A stretch of DNA of 64,000 bases, from assembly GCF_000372725.1 (NCBI RefSeq), contig NW_005198966.1, positions 378,247 through 442,246 on the forward strand. Reading direction: 5' to 3'. Shown in pieces: positions 9,806 through 20,056 of this stretch. The notes below the pieces were generated by a model. The model saw only the letters and a program-made list of their open reading frames with translations, did no database searches and had not been told where the DNA came from. Origin of the DNA: Emiliania huxleyi CCMP1516 (Eukaryota; Haptophyta; Isochrysidales; Noelaerhabdaceae). Numbering within the stretch: position 1 is the first letter of the stretch; every line of letters begins with the position of its first letter. The translations under genes and the position numbers were made by a program.

Positions 9806-11547
9806 ATGGCAAGCCCTCGCTTCCTCGTGTCGCTCGACGCCTACATCACGCCGCCCGGCTGCCTCGACAGCGGCCGGCGCGACGGCTCAGTGCGACTCGT
9901 CGTCTTCAAACGGGCGAGGACCGGGTCCACCTGGCTTCGCAAGGAGCTCCAGTCCGTGCCCGGCGTCCAGCTCGAGTTCGAGCCGTTCACCGACGGCCGG
10001 CCGGCGCAGCACTGTCCGCCTGCGTTCTTCACTGCGGCGCTGACGATGGCCACTCACCGGCGGCTCCGCTGCGTCGCGGCGAGGGACCGTGAGCGGAGCT
10101 GCTACTGGCGGCGACACTGCAACGCGAGTCTGCTGCCGCCGTGGCGAGGCCGCGAGCGGCCACTCGTCGCGGGCATCGTGCTCAACCCAGCCTACGCGCC
10201 GGGCGCAGACTGGGACGCCATCGCGAGAGGCGCGACGATCGGCGGCCCTCCGCTGCGCACGGTTTGGCTCTGCCGCACAAACCTGATCAAGATGGCGATG
10301 AGCGACCTCCGCCGCCTCGCCAAGCGGCGGCTGCGCGCCGCCACCGCGTCCGGCCCGCCCCTCGACTCGCCGGCCGCCTCCTCCTCGCTAGACTCCTCCT
10401 CGCTCCTCAACGGAACTGTGGCACCTGCTGCTTTGCTCGCCAAGGCCGCCGAGGCGCTCTCGCGGCAGACGGTGTGTGCTCACGGCCCCCGGGGCGTCCC
10501 TCGGCGGTTCCTGTTGATCTGAGACTGACAATGATGCATGTTAAGCGTCGCAGGTGCTTCACGGCCCGTGGGCGTCGCTCGGCGCGGGCGGGAGGCCGAG
10601 CGGGATGGTACTGCTCTCGAGGACCCGCCGCGGCACTAACTAAGGAATTCGAAGCAATTAATTAACGAATTAGGTGCTGCTCTACGAGGACCTGCAGCGG
10701 CAGCGGCTCCTCGCGCTCCGGTGTGCTCACCTACCTGACCACTACCTAATCACTTGTTGATGAAGTAATTGGCTGACGAGTTAGGTCCGTGTTGACCTAC
10801 CTCGGATAAGTAATTGGCTAACGAGTTAGGTCCGTGCTGACCTACCTCGGCGACACCGCGCACACCGAGGCACAGACCGCGGCGACCTGCTAGGAGCCTT
10901 CACGGAGCCTTCCAGCAGCCGTTCGCGTAGGCGTCGCGCCTCCCCGCCGCAAGGAAGCTTCTCGGAACTGTCTCGGAGCCTTCCAGCAGCCTTTCGCGTA
11001 GGCGTCGCCTCCGAGCCGGGCCCTGCCCGCGAGCTGGAGCGGCAGGCGGCGCTGGAGGCGCGCGCGGCCGAGGACGCGGCGACCGCCACTAATTGGTTGA
11101 TGAGTGGAGGAGGTAATGAAGTCATTACTTAACTCAGGCGCGCGGCGAGGATGCGGCTACCACCACGCACTGGGCCAAGGCGCCCGAGGCCTCTGCGGCA
11201 CACGTCTCTCCAGCGGCTTGGAAGCAAGCAAGGCTGCCTCGCTGCTTCTGCTAGGCGCCCGAGGCCCTGTGCGGCACGTCTCTCTCGCTCGCCGCCTGCG
11301 ACGCCTTCGAGGCGGAGAGCGCGGCGCGGAGCTGCCTCCGCGCCCAGCTCCGCTCCCCCGCCCCCGTGCCCTTCTCCTTCCCGCGCGGCGGCGGCGGCCT
11401 CTCGGCCAGCGGCTGGTGCACCGCCCTCCCTCTGCTCGACGAGGCGTCACCTGCACACTCGCGCTCCTGCGATTCACTAACCGCCTGTCATCACGAGTCG
11501 TTAATGGGTAGGCGCCGTGCCACGCTGTCGCGCTGGCCTGCTACTAG
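9806..11547 (+). CDS. Sulfotransferase-like protein A, eight exons (reconstructed)
   Basis: My splice model is 9806-10471, 10554-10607, 10674-10720, 10830-10888, 11002-11057, 11138-11179, 11255-11443 and 11512-11547, giving 382 residues. Exon 1 has the 5'-phosphosulfate loop FKRARTGSTWL (near residue 34) and a 3'-phosphate-binding stretch CRTNLIKMAMSDLR. Exons 2-4 give VLLYEDLQ and then VLTYLG, the spacing expected of PAPS-dependent sulfotransferases, which transfer sulfate to carbohydrates or small molecules. Exons 6-7 give a tail with HWAKAPEALC. Nearly every intron begins with a degenerate copy of the next exon's first bases. The 3' parts of introns 2, 3 and 5 share TAATTGGCTGACGAG-like sequence. 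The exon 4 donor is the least certain. A second sulfotransferase-like gene follows directly. Confidence 0.6.
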
Positions 11548-11823
11548 CTAACCGCCTGTTCACTCGTGAGCTATTCATCGACACAGTCCTCGTGCCACTC
11601 CCGTTCGCCCCTCGAGCTGCTCGGCCTCGCTCGCCCGGCTGCCTCGGGGGGCGGCGCCCGCCGGAGAAGCGCGACGCGTGGGCCGGCGGTGCTCGAGGCG
11701 GGACAAGAAGCGGGCGGGGGAGCCGGGGCTTCTACACACAAGGCCGAGGAGGAGGAGGAGGAGGAGGAGGCGTGGATGGTGTGATCAATCTGAACAACTA
11801 GCGGCTGATGATAAGTAGTCTGC

Positions 11824-13536
11824 GGCGTGGCGGGAGGCGTGGCGGGTCGGCGCCGTCCGCTTCGTCCTCCTGACGCGCGCACGCTCGGCCTCGACGACTC
11901 TGGCCCACCTCCTCAACCGTCACCCGCTCGTCACTTGCCGGTGTTCACAGCTAGAGGTGTGAAGAGACGCTGTTCACACCTCCTCAGCTTTCACCCGCTC
12001 GTCACTTGCCGGTGGGGAGGAGAGAGAGCCGTGTGAGGTCGCGCAGCTGAAGGGGTGGACGAGGCGCCCTCTCCACACCTCTAGCTGTGAACAGGTGGGA
12101 GATGTGGTCCAACTCGACGACAGCGCTCGAGCTGCGCACACACCTGCGGGCCCCGCCAGTAGTAGTAGTAGCAGTAGTAGTAGTAGCAGTAGTAGTAGTA
12201 GTAGCAGTAGTAGTAGCAGTAGTAGCAGTAGCAGTAGTAGTCGTCGTCGTCGTCGTAGGTAGTAGTGTGTGTAGAGTAGTGGTGCCAAGATCTAGGGTCG
12301 CCGCCCTTCCCCCACCCATGTACACCCGACGCCAGGCTGCTGAGCGGGAGGCGAGGGGTGTGGACCCATCGGGGAGGGGGGAGGGGGAGTGCCTGGGGGT
12401 GTGTGGGCCCTAGGTCCCGAGCCGCGCGGCGGCGCTCGCCGACGTGCCAAGCTACGCGCGCCGCTACTTCGGCGCTTGCCTCACCCCAGCCTGCGGCTTC
12501 AAGCTGCTGGCTGGCCAGCTCCGCCTCCTAGAAGCGGAAGCCGTGTTCCTTGTACTCCAACCGGCGCTCGAGAGGAGGACACGTGTTCGGCTGTGCCGTG
12601 CTCATACTGTGCTCTGAGGACTCGAGAGGACACTGCACAACACCGTCCTCCCGCCCCGATGTTTGCGTCTTCAGCACGGCAGGCTCCGCGCGCCCCCGCC
12701 CCGAGGTGCGGCGCATGTTCCTTGCAGGCTCCGCCCCCCGTCCCGCATGGGCGACTCGCTGGGCGAGGAGACGAGGGGGCAGGTGTCCGCTCACCCACGC
12801 ACGCACCGGTGAACTGAATGCGCGCCGTGCCGGCTCCCGCCTGTGACCGGGTGTGGAGATGCGACCGACGCGCCACGGCTGCCCCCCCCCCCCCCCACCT
12901 AAAAATACCCCAAACATGATCTCGACCGTGCCTCGCCTGTCGGAGAGATTGCTTAGAGGGGGAGCAAGCCTGCTCTAGCCTCGCATGTTACTTCCTGTTT
13001 CCGGTGTTCGCTGGGCCCTTGTTTGTACCCTTGNNNNNNNNNNNNNNNNNNNNNNNNNNNNNNNNNNNNNNNNNNNNNNNNNNNNNNNNNNNNNNNNNNN
13101 NNNNNNNNNNNNNNNNNNNNNNNNNNNNNNNNNNNNNNNNNNNNNNNNNNNNNNNNNNNNNNNNNNNNNNNNNNNNNNNNNNNNNNNNNNNNNNNNNNNN
13201 NNNNNNNNNNNNNNNNNNNNNNNNNNNNNNNNNNNNNNNNNNNNNNNNNNNNNNNNNNNNNNNNNNNNNNNNNNNNNNNNNNNNNNNNNNNNNNNNNNNN
13301 NNNNNNNNNNNNNNNNNNNNNNNNNNNNNNNNNNNNNNNNNNNNNNNNNNNNNNNNNNNNNNNNNNNNNNNNNNNNNNNNNNNNNNNNNNNNNNNNNNNN
13401 NNNNNNNNNNNNNNNNNNNNNNNNNNNNNNNNNNNNNNNNNNNNNNNNNNNNNNNNNNNNNNNNNNNNNNNNNNNNNNNNNNNNNNNNNNNNNNNNNNNN
13501 NNNNNNNNNNNNNNNNNNNNNNNNNNNNNNNNNNNN

Positions 13537-13623
<87 letters not shown>

Positions 13624-14137
13624 GCTTGCTACTCCCAGTCTGCTACTACCACAGTCTGCTCCTACCAGTCTGCTACTACCAGTCCACCACCAGGCGTGGG
13701 CGAGGCTCAACGCGCGCACGGGCTGCCGCGGCTGCTTCCCGCCTTGGTCCGCCGCCGGCGCCGCAAGCCGCTCGCGCGCCAACCGCACCTCGTACGCTCG
13801 CTTCCGGCGCGAGCACGCCGCCTTCTTCCGCCACGCGCGGGACAAGGTCGCGCCGTCGACGCCGCTGCTGCACGTCTACTCGGAGGAGCTCACCGCCTCG
13901 CGCGCCTCGTGCGAGGATGCGATGCGCCGCCTCTTCGCCTTCCTGGGCGTGCCGCCTCTGCCAGCGGTGTGCGACCGTGCGGGCGCTCCTGCGCCGGAGT
14001 GCCGCGGCGGGGACGGGCTCTGTAGCGTGGAGAAGCTGCGAGCCCCGCCGCCAGGCTATACCATCGACGAGTTGCTGACACAGGTCGGTCACAGGACACA
14101 GGATTTTTTCGCCGCTTTGAGTGAGGCTGAGGGCTGA
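11824..14137 (+). CDS. Sulfotransferase-like protein B, interrupted by a sequencing gap
   Basis: Separated exons support a second sulfotransferase. Near 11860-11940 the reading RFVLLTRARSASTTLAHLL, then NRHPLVTCR, matches the nucleotide-binding loop and the following HP.V.C motif. At 12414 an exon follows CCCTAG and reads SYARRYFGACLTPACGFKLL. After the gap, an exon from about 13692 reads FRREHAAFFRHARDKVAP, then LLHVYSEELTAS and MRRLFAFLGVP, the usual C-terminal blocks, ending at TGA 14137. Exon borders inside 11940-12410 are not resolved. Introns here carry an inverted introner-like hairpin (11940-11985), an AGT microsatellite and, beside the gap, a GA run. Whether the gene is intact cannot be judged because about 500 bases are missing. 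Confidence 0.5.
12157..12256. repeat. AGT/AGC trinucleotide microsatellite
   Basis: Runs of AGT with interspersed AGC, ending in CGT units, lie in an intron of the second sulfotransferase-like gene. The open frames it creates are artefacts. Confidence 0.85.
12915..13033 (+). repeat. Dispersed repeat, inverted copy at 16829-16945
   Basis: TCTCGACCGTGCCTCGCC, CAAGCCTGCTCTAGCCTCGC and GTGCCCTTGTTTGTAC-like bases here match 16829-16945 read on the opposite strand. Copy 1 runs straight into the assembly gap at 13034, so the repeat may have caused the break. Confidence 0.7.
13034..13536. other. Assembly gap (503 N)
   Basis: Unknown bases, bordered on the left by a dispersed repeat and on the right by an 85-bp GA run. 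It removes part of the second sulfotransferase-like gene. Confidence 0.99.
13537..13621. repeat. GA dinucleotide run
   Basis: Uninterrupted (GA)n of about 85 bp at the gap edge. Both strands remain open across it, which produces meaningless Arg-Glu or Leu-Ser frames. Confidence 0.95.
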
Positions 14138-14377
14138 CATACGCCATCGTCCGGCTGACGGCTTTAGATCTAGATGTCTGTCTGTCTGATCGGACCTCTT
14201 TCTTTGGAATTGGATTTTAGTGCGCGTTTTGCCCGAAATTTTGCGAAAAAGCGAAAGACCCCCATGTGCAGCCACACAGCACACACACTCCCTCGGCACT
14301 GCACACAGAATCCCAACAACGCGACAAAAAGCGTACCGCCGTTGGTTGACTTCCGGCCGCCCCACCCCCCGGTACTG

Positions 14378-14664
14378 CTACAGCAGCCGCCTGAGGCTAG
14401 CCTCCATCGCCTGCCTCGGCACGTTGCCGATTAGCGTCTGCAGCAGCTTCCGCTCGGCCGAGATGAAGCCGAAGTGCGGCACGCCGTCGACGCTGAAGAG
14501 CGAGACGAGCTGCTCGTTCTTCGGGTCGGCGCCGTCGACGAGCACGAAGTTGACGCGCCCCGCGTACTCCTTCTCCAGCCGGTACATCATCGGCGCCATC
14601 TCGCGGCACTCGACACACCACGGCGCGTAAAACTAACCAGCGTGCCGCGGCCGGAGGCGAGGGC
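14378..14664 (-). CDS. Thioredoxin-like protein, HCF164-type, last exon with 1-base frameshift
   Basis: The exon starts after CTCGCAG (14665) and reads ALASGRGTLVSF, then FYAPWCVECREMAPMMYRLE with the redox-active CVEC, then GVPHFGFISAERK and a stop at 14378. This matches plant and cyanobacterial HCF164/TxlA membrane thioredoxins, which carry reducing power into the thylakoid lumen for cytochrome b6f assembly. The reading frame breaks at the TTTT run at 14629-14632: one more T would join LVSF to FYAPWC exactly. A homopolymer miscall is more likely than a real mutation. The preceding exon is probably near 14850-14930 (FTLDPVTLLRKLEAESPPL). The intron between them is a tandem array of GAGGCAGCC-like units (14764-14850). 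Confidence 0.6.
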
Positions 14665-14759
14665 CTGCGAGGGGCAGAGCGAGGCGCAGAGCACCGCCGA
14701 GACGCCGCCGAGATTCGGCCGAGAGGTAGAGCCGGTACGTCGCCGACAGAGAGGCAGAA

Positions 14760-14850
14760 AAGGGGTGGCCGAGAGGCAGCCGAGAGAGAGCCGAGAGGCA
14801 GCCGAGAGGCGGCCGAGAGGTGGCCGAGAGGCAGCCGAGGCCGGCAGCGC
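14760..14850. repeat. Intronic GCCGAGAGG-type minisatellite
   Basis: About nine units of a 10-11 bp motif (CCGAGAGGCAG / CCGAGAGGTGG) lie inside the thioredoxin-like gene's intron. The same unit fills a cyclophilin intron at 19221-19310. Confidence 0.85.
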
Positions 14851-15164
14851 GCGCCTGCGGCAGCGGCGGCGACTCCGCCTCGAGCTTGCGAAGCAGCGTG
14901 ACCGGGTCGAGCGTGAACATCCTTTTGACTTTGCTAGTAGCTACGAGGAACGACCCATCGTTGAGTCTTGGGAGCTGACAGCTGTCCCAAAATGAGATCC
15001 CGCCCTGACGTCGCTCGACAGGGACGTCGCGAGCTCGAGGAAGCATACACTGCGCTGTCTCTCGCGAATCGTGTGACGCGCATAGTCGCAATCCATGCAT
15101 GCGGCGAGGGTGCTGGGGTCGCGTCCCCTCTCCGCCTCCCACCCTTCGCGAGCCCCCACGGCAC

Positions 15165-15490
15165 TCACGCCCCAGCAGGCGCCACCGGCGGCGGCATGTC
15201 GCCCGCCAGCTCGCCGCCCGCAGACGCGTCCATGAGCGCAGTGACGAGGGAGCCGAGGTCGATGGCGCATCCCACCTGCCGTCCAGTCTCAACCCCTCAA
15301 TCGCCCACTCTCGCCGATTCCACTCGGCCGACGGCGCGCAGTTCGCCTGGCCGCTCGCCACCGCGCGGTCGGCCGCGTCGCCAGCGGCGGAGGCGGCGGC
15401 GGCGAGCGCCGCGCGGAAGAGCGCCTGCACCTGGCAGAAGCGGTAGCAGCCCTTGCCCGCGTTGTTCGCGTCATCGAGCGGGTCGAGCAC
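15165..15490 (-). CDS. Trf4/PAPD-like non-canonical poly(A) polymerase, C-terminal exons (partial)
   Basis: Two exons are supported: 15347-15490 and about 15171-15275. The first reads VLDPLDDANNAGKGCYRF, then CQVQALFRAAL, which is the end of the PAP-associated domain of Trf4-type nucleotidyltransferases (pattern D-P-x-N-N-x-G-x-x-x-Y/F). The second continues VGCAIDLGSLVTALMDAS. Such enzymes add short A or U tails to RNAs for nuclear surveillance. The junction CAG|GC to CAG|GTGGGATG keeps phase 0, and the intron start resembles the next exon start. The catalytic N-terminal part should lie upstream (beyond 15490, minus strand), but I could not place it; a GGGGAGATG-type minisatellite (15595-15790) fills that region. 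Confidence 0.4.
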
Positions 15491-16181
15491 CTGTGTCGTG
15501 AGTGCGCCACAGTCGGTGAGTGAGCAAAAGGGGCTGGAGAGACAAGTGAATGCCGCCGAGTGCGTGTCGCCCTCGTGTGCGAGTCAGAGCACATCTCCCC
15601 ACATCTCCCCCCACATCTCCCCCCACATCTCCCCATAGCCGAGTGCGTGTCGCCCTCGTGTGAGAGTCAGAGCCCGGGTCTGTCGCGCTCCGCATCTACG
15701 CCTCGAGATATGGGGAGGTGCGGGGAGGTATGGGGAGATGCGGGTCCGCCCCTCGCATCCACGCCTCGAAATATGGGGAGGTGTGGGTGACCTCACTAAC
15801 ATACACACTGTGTGCTTCAAGTGGCGGATCATTTTGGGGCTATCTCTCCTCAAAAACGATGTCAAGCGCCCGCTCGCAGCCAGCACGCGCCGCGCCCCTG
15901 GGCGATCCCCGCTGCGGCGCGCCGCCCGCGCGCGGGTTGCCCGGGCGAGCGACCGCCACCGCTCGCCCCTCAGCACCCTCTGCCCGCGCACGGCCGACGC
16001 GCAAGCCCGCGGTCGCGCGCGAGCCGTCGCTTTGCGCACGCCGCCGTCTACCCGCGCTCGCTCGCGATCGAGTCAGACGACCCTATCTTCCGAGTAGCGG
16101 AGGTGTGCTTGCACCCCCTTCCCAAGGCACATGCACTTTGGAGGGAGAAAGTAATCGCGGCGGGGCCCGCAATCTCACATT

Positions 16182-16781
16182 TTGCGACTCACCCCCAGCA
16201 GGCGCGTTCTCGGCGTGCTGCTGCTGCACAGGTTTTGCGGCCGCCCCGAGAGGGGGAGCGGCCGCTCCTCCGCACCATCGGCCCACGGCATCCTGGGCGG
16301 CGTCGGCGCCGCCCACCAACATCTCCCGCAAATCATCCGCCTTAAGTGCCGCGGCTCCAACGAGGAGGAGCGCACGCTGCGCATATTCGAGATCGGCTTG
16401 GGTTGCGGTGCAGGTTGGGAGCGGCGCTCCCTTGGTGGCAGCGTTGGGATCTGGCAGGCGCTCACGCCGCCAGGGGTCAAGCTCGACTTGCATGTGATGG
16501 AGTTCGATGCGAACTGTGCTCGAGCGTGGGTTAAGCAGAGGGCTGGCGCAGCAGTGATGGCGGCCGATTGGAGAGGATCCGAATTCGGCAGCATTGGAGC
16601 TGAGGATTCGCCGGCGCCCGCGGTGATGCACACTGGCGACCAGAACTCTACCGCCGATCTGAAGCGCGTCTTTGATGAGGCTGGAAGGCAGCCGTTCGAT
16701 GTCGTCATCGACGACGGCAGCCATCTGAATGAACATCAGATAGGCACGCTCATGTTCGCCCTGGCAGGGACGCCGCAGTGG
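16182..16781 (+). CDS. SAM-dependent methyltransferase exon, probably incomplete gene
   Basis: The supported coding part runs from about 16340 to 16781, where GCAGTGG|GTGCG looks like a donor. It contains RIFEIGLGCGAGWERRSLGG (motif I), LHVMEFDANCARAW (acidic ribose-binding motif), and FDVVIDDGSHLNEHQIGTLM (motif IV region). This is the pattern of class I methyltransferases related to macrocin-O-methyltransferase/cephalosporin-hydroxylase-like families. No ATG is clear in this frame; the frame opens at a TTG, so the true start lies in an upstream exon. No continuation (the usual Gly-Gly-x-Tyr-x-x-Glu-Asp block) could be found downstream, where a dispersed repeat begins at 16829. The gene may be truncated. 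Confidence 0.5.
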
Positions 16782-16828
16782 GTGCGTCACCCCCCTGTCG
16801 CCCCCCCCAGCACTCCAAGGTGCCAAGA

Positions 16829-16945
16829 GTACAAACAAGGGCACAACGAACAACAGACAACAGGAAGTAACATGCGAGGCTAGAGCAGGCTTGCTCCACC
16901 TCTAGCAATCTCGCCGGCCGGCGAGGCACGGTCGAGACCGTGTGT
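16829..16945 (-). repeat. Dispersed repeat, copy 2 of the 12915-13033 element
   Basis: Inverted relative to the copy at 12915. It shares CGAGGCTAGAGCAGGCTTGC and GGCGAGGCACGGTCGAGA. It lies immediately 3' of the methyltransferase exon. Confidence 0.7.
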
Positions 16946-18274
16946 GGGGTCTTGTGAGGTGTCTATGGACGCCCTCCTCACAGGCTAGCTGCCTACTGCT
17001 ACGTAGCCCTATCTCGCACTCATGGGAGATGTCAATTCATTGCCTGGCGTTTTGTGCCCCGTTTGTGCCGCGTCCCGTGCCCGAGTTCATTTTAACTAAC
17101 GTCGAGAACCACTCCGGCGTAGAGCAATGCATCCAGGGCATTGTGTTGGGCGCCAGCCAGCATGCCTCAGCACAGAGCAAGAGGGCATGCTTCGCACCCT
17201 GGCGCAGCACCAACTCGCCCCCAATCAGGCACTCTCACCACTGCACAGCCGCCCACGAGCGCCCGCAGCTGCACTGCTCAACGCTCAAGCTCAGGAGCCT
17301 CCCCTTGTTGTCACAGCTTTGTGCAGTGCAGCGTGCGAGCAGCGCAGCGCCAGCCAGGCCGACCCGTGGCACGCCCGGGCGGCTGTGGGACGGAGGCCCG
17401 CCGAGCGAGTCCGAGCCGCATCGGCGGCCATGTCTCCCGCCGCCGCGAGCGAGCGGCGCAAAGAGGCAACTAGAGAGATAGATTTTAAACAAAAGAACTC
17501 TCTCTCACAGCAGACAGGCTCGACACAGGTGCGAACTGGAGATAGATAGGAAGGCAACTTCGCGGATGCTTTTTCCGGCGGTGATTTTTTTCAGCTCTCG
17601 CCGCCAACGAGATCCGCGACTTGCTGCAGGGCCTCGGCCGAGCTACAACGAGAATAGTTAAGAGGCTGAATAGTTAGACCCCTTGGAGCACTTGGAGCAC
17701 TTGGAGTGCAGTCGGTTGTAACCTCACATCCAGGGCCGAGGAAAAGAAAGAAAGAAAACGGACAGGCAAGGGAGGGCCGAGGAAAGAAAGAAAGAAAACG
17801 GACAACCCAAGGGAGGGATGGGAGAACGGCACGCCGCCGAGGAGCTAGATACAGCCGGAATTCTTCTTCCGCGGTCTTGTCGTGCCAGTGTGCTGTGAGA
17901 GAGGCTTGTATCATAAGAATTCTTCCGCGGCACGCTCAGCACCTGGACGAGGTCACATGGACCACCAAGAACTGGCACGGGCTGCAGATGCAGCGCTTGT
18001 CTGTCGTCCTCCACACCGCCGTGGCGTGGCAGACGGTGAACGAGCTAGCGTGCGGGGAGAGCGGCATTGTGCATGGTGCGGAGTGCATTGCCGTTCTTAA
18101 CGGAGTCGCTTAGGCGGCTCCGGTGGTGAGCCTGTGTGTGTGCCAGTCCGCGCCAGTCTGCGCCCTTGTCGTGCCAGTGTGCTGTGAGAGAGGCTTGTAT
18201 CTTAAGAATTCTTCCGCGGTTGCGACGCGCGAGGTACACCGCTGGCGCCGCTGGCCTAAAGCCCCAAACAGACG
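16946..18274. other. Gene-poor stretch with dispersed modules
   Basis: No intact gene is recognised. It holds a GGCCATGTCTCCCGC module (17425, also 63500), a reversed TGTGCTGTGAGAGAG module (17470-17535), a GCACTTGGAGTGCAGT motif followed by two AAAG runs (17690-17815), and two direct copies of GTGTGCTGTGAGAGAGGCTT (17888, 18178), each followed by an AAGAATTCTTCCGCGG palindromic stretch. Confidence 0.5.
17886..18113 (+). pseudogene. Relic of a multi-copy coding element (3' part)
   Basis: A short frame reads HLDEVTWTTKNWHGLQMQRL and continues to NGVA and a stop within GTCGCTTAG (18109). A closely related, frame-broken copy at 30310-30473 reads VTWTTKNWLGLQKQRISVVL. Both are followed or preceded by the same non-coding modules. 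The right flank of the transposon at 33333 retains the same ending (GCCCTCGCAGGAGTCGCTTAG split by the insertion). I do not recognise the family; a retroelement or other multi-copy gene is likely. Confidence 0.4.
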
Positions 18275-19732
18275 ATGTTACTCCTGCTGTTCGCCACCGT
18301 GGACGCCCTCACGCCAGCTGCGTCCAGGAGAGCCGCTGTCGGCGCCGCCGTCGCCGCTGCCACGCAGCGCTGCCTGCCGCCTCGCCGTGCGATTGCCGCG
18401 CCAGCGACGGACGGCTCAACCCGCGGCGGCGCCTCCGTGGTCGGCAAGGTTGGCCCCGACGGCCAGATCGTCCTCGACGAGGAGCGGCGCCCGACGATCG
18501 ACGTGCTCGCCTCGCCTCCCGCCGTCACGTCGCGCTGCTTCCTCGACGTGAGCATCGGCGGCCGGCCTGCGGGCAAGATCGTGATCGAGCTGTGGGGCGA
18601 GGTGGCGCCGCGCGCGGTGGAGAACTTTCGCGCGCTCTGCACCGGTGAGAAGGGCTACGGGTGCGCCACAGCTGCCTCTCTCCCCGCCCACACACCCGCT
18701 CGTGGCGCGCGACGGCGTCGGCTTCACGGGCGCCGCTTCACGTCTCTTCACGGCTGCGGCTGTGAATCAGGTACGCTGGCTCCTCCTTCTACACCGTCCT
18801 GTCCGGGCTGACGGTCCAGGGCGGGCAGATCACCGGAGGACCGTACAGCGGCGCCTCGCGGACGGACACCACCCCGCCGCACCTCGGCTATATCTCGGCT
18901 GTATCTCGGCTGTATCTCGTGGGGTCTAGGCAGCGGTCCGAGCTACGCGGGGCCGACCTTCGCGCACGACAACTACGCGATCCGGCGCGGGACGCTTTCG
19001 ACTCACCTCCGAGACAGCTGCGACACCTCCGAGACACTTCCGAGACAGCTGCCGAGCGGCATGTCTTCCCACATTCCGACACGGCGAGTGCTTGTGGCTC
19101 ACATCCCCGCGGCACCCGCTGCCCGCCAGGCACAACACGGCGGGTCTCGTCAGCATGGTCAACAGCGGCAAGGGCGGCGGCTCGGGGCAGAGCGACAGCC
19201 GCTTCCTGATCCAGCTCGTCGGCGAGATGCAGCCGAGATGCAGCCGAGAGGCAGCCGAGAGGCAGCCGAGAGGCAGCCGAGAGGCAGCCGAGAGGCAGCC
19301 GAGATGTGAACCTTCGACGGTTCGGTCACCGCCGGCTCCCAGGCACCTTCCCGGGGGATTTTCTTCTTTTGGGCAGGCGACGCCGGCTTCCTGGACGGGC
19401 GGTACGAGGCGTTCGGGCGGGTGGCGGAGGGGATGGAGGTGCGCGCGAGATGCGGACGAGATTCGGCCGTGATGGCACACGAGAAGCGGCCGAGAGACAG
19501 CCGTGGTATAGCCGTGATGCGCAGCCGATGCGGCTGGCCGAGATGCGGCGCTGGCCGAGATGCGGCGCTAGTCGGTGCGTGCGGGCGGCAAGGCGCTGTC
19601 CCATATCTCGGCCGTATCTCCCGCCAGGTGGTGCGGAAGCTCGAGGCGGTGCCGGTCTCGGGCACAAAGAACCGGCCGCTCGAGCCGTGCAGCATAGACG
19701 CCGCCGGCGAGCTGCCGCGGGCGGCAAGCTAG
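18275..19732 (+). CDS. Cyclophilin-type peptidyl-prolyl isomerase, organelle-targeted, six exons
   Basis: My splice model is 18275-18660, 18771-18886, 18930-18984, 19130-19221, 19377-19438 and 19628-19732, giving 271 residues with all phases consistent. It reads [20 protein letters not shown] and [20 protein letters not shown], then [58 protein letters not shown] and [18 protein letters not shown]: the complete cyclophilin fold. Cyclophilins catalyse proline cis-trans isomerisation. The usual active-site FHR is FYT and the QGGD motif is QGGQ, so catalysis may be reduced. The N-terminus is hydrophobic then Ala/Arg-rich ([20 protein letters not shown]), suggesting a bipartite plastid leader. 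Introns carry an introner-like hairpin (intron 1) and minisatellites; three of five use GC donors. Confidence 0.75.
18735..18770 (+). repeat. Introner-like hairpin element, 3' end of cyclophilin intron 1
   Basis: CACGTCTCTTCACGGCTGCG followed by GCTGTGAATCAG matches the recurrent intron tail described at 39170, 39861 and 49137. It ends exactly at the acceptor AG before exon 2. Confidence 0.6.
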
Positions 19733-20056
19733 AGGGTGATGTAGCGCACGCGCCCACGGTCCCGACGCGCGGGTGGCTCTGTGGCTGAACCGCGCGCGTC
19801 CCCGCTGTCGCCTCTTATACTCTCCAGTGCGCTCGCTCGGTGCGTCTGGGAAAGGGAAAACGTTTGAAACACGCCTCTATACGTGTGTGTACACAGTATC
19901 CGCGAAAGATCTCAATGTCTCTTTAAACGGCCGCGGGTCCCGGGTCGCGGCGCGTTGCCGTTGGCGGTCGGGCCACACACACGCCAACGTCGTCGTCGTA
20001 CGACCACCGTGTCCCCCACCGAGCGTCGGGCTGCGGCAAGCGCGTGCAGTATTCTA

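Noticed and set aside
12988-14025. Frames of about 285-377 residues spanning the N gap at 13034
   Set aside because: They are artificial, because unknown bases cannot contain stops and the adjoining GA run is stop-free.
15597-15635. Array of ATCTCCCCCCAC units considered as a CRISPR-like array
   Set aside because: The units are contiguous without spacers and the genome is eukaryotic. It is an intronic or intergenic minisatellite.
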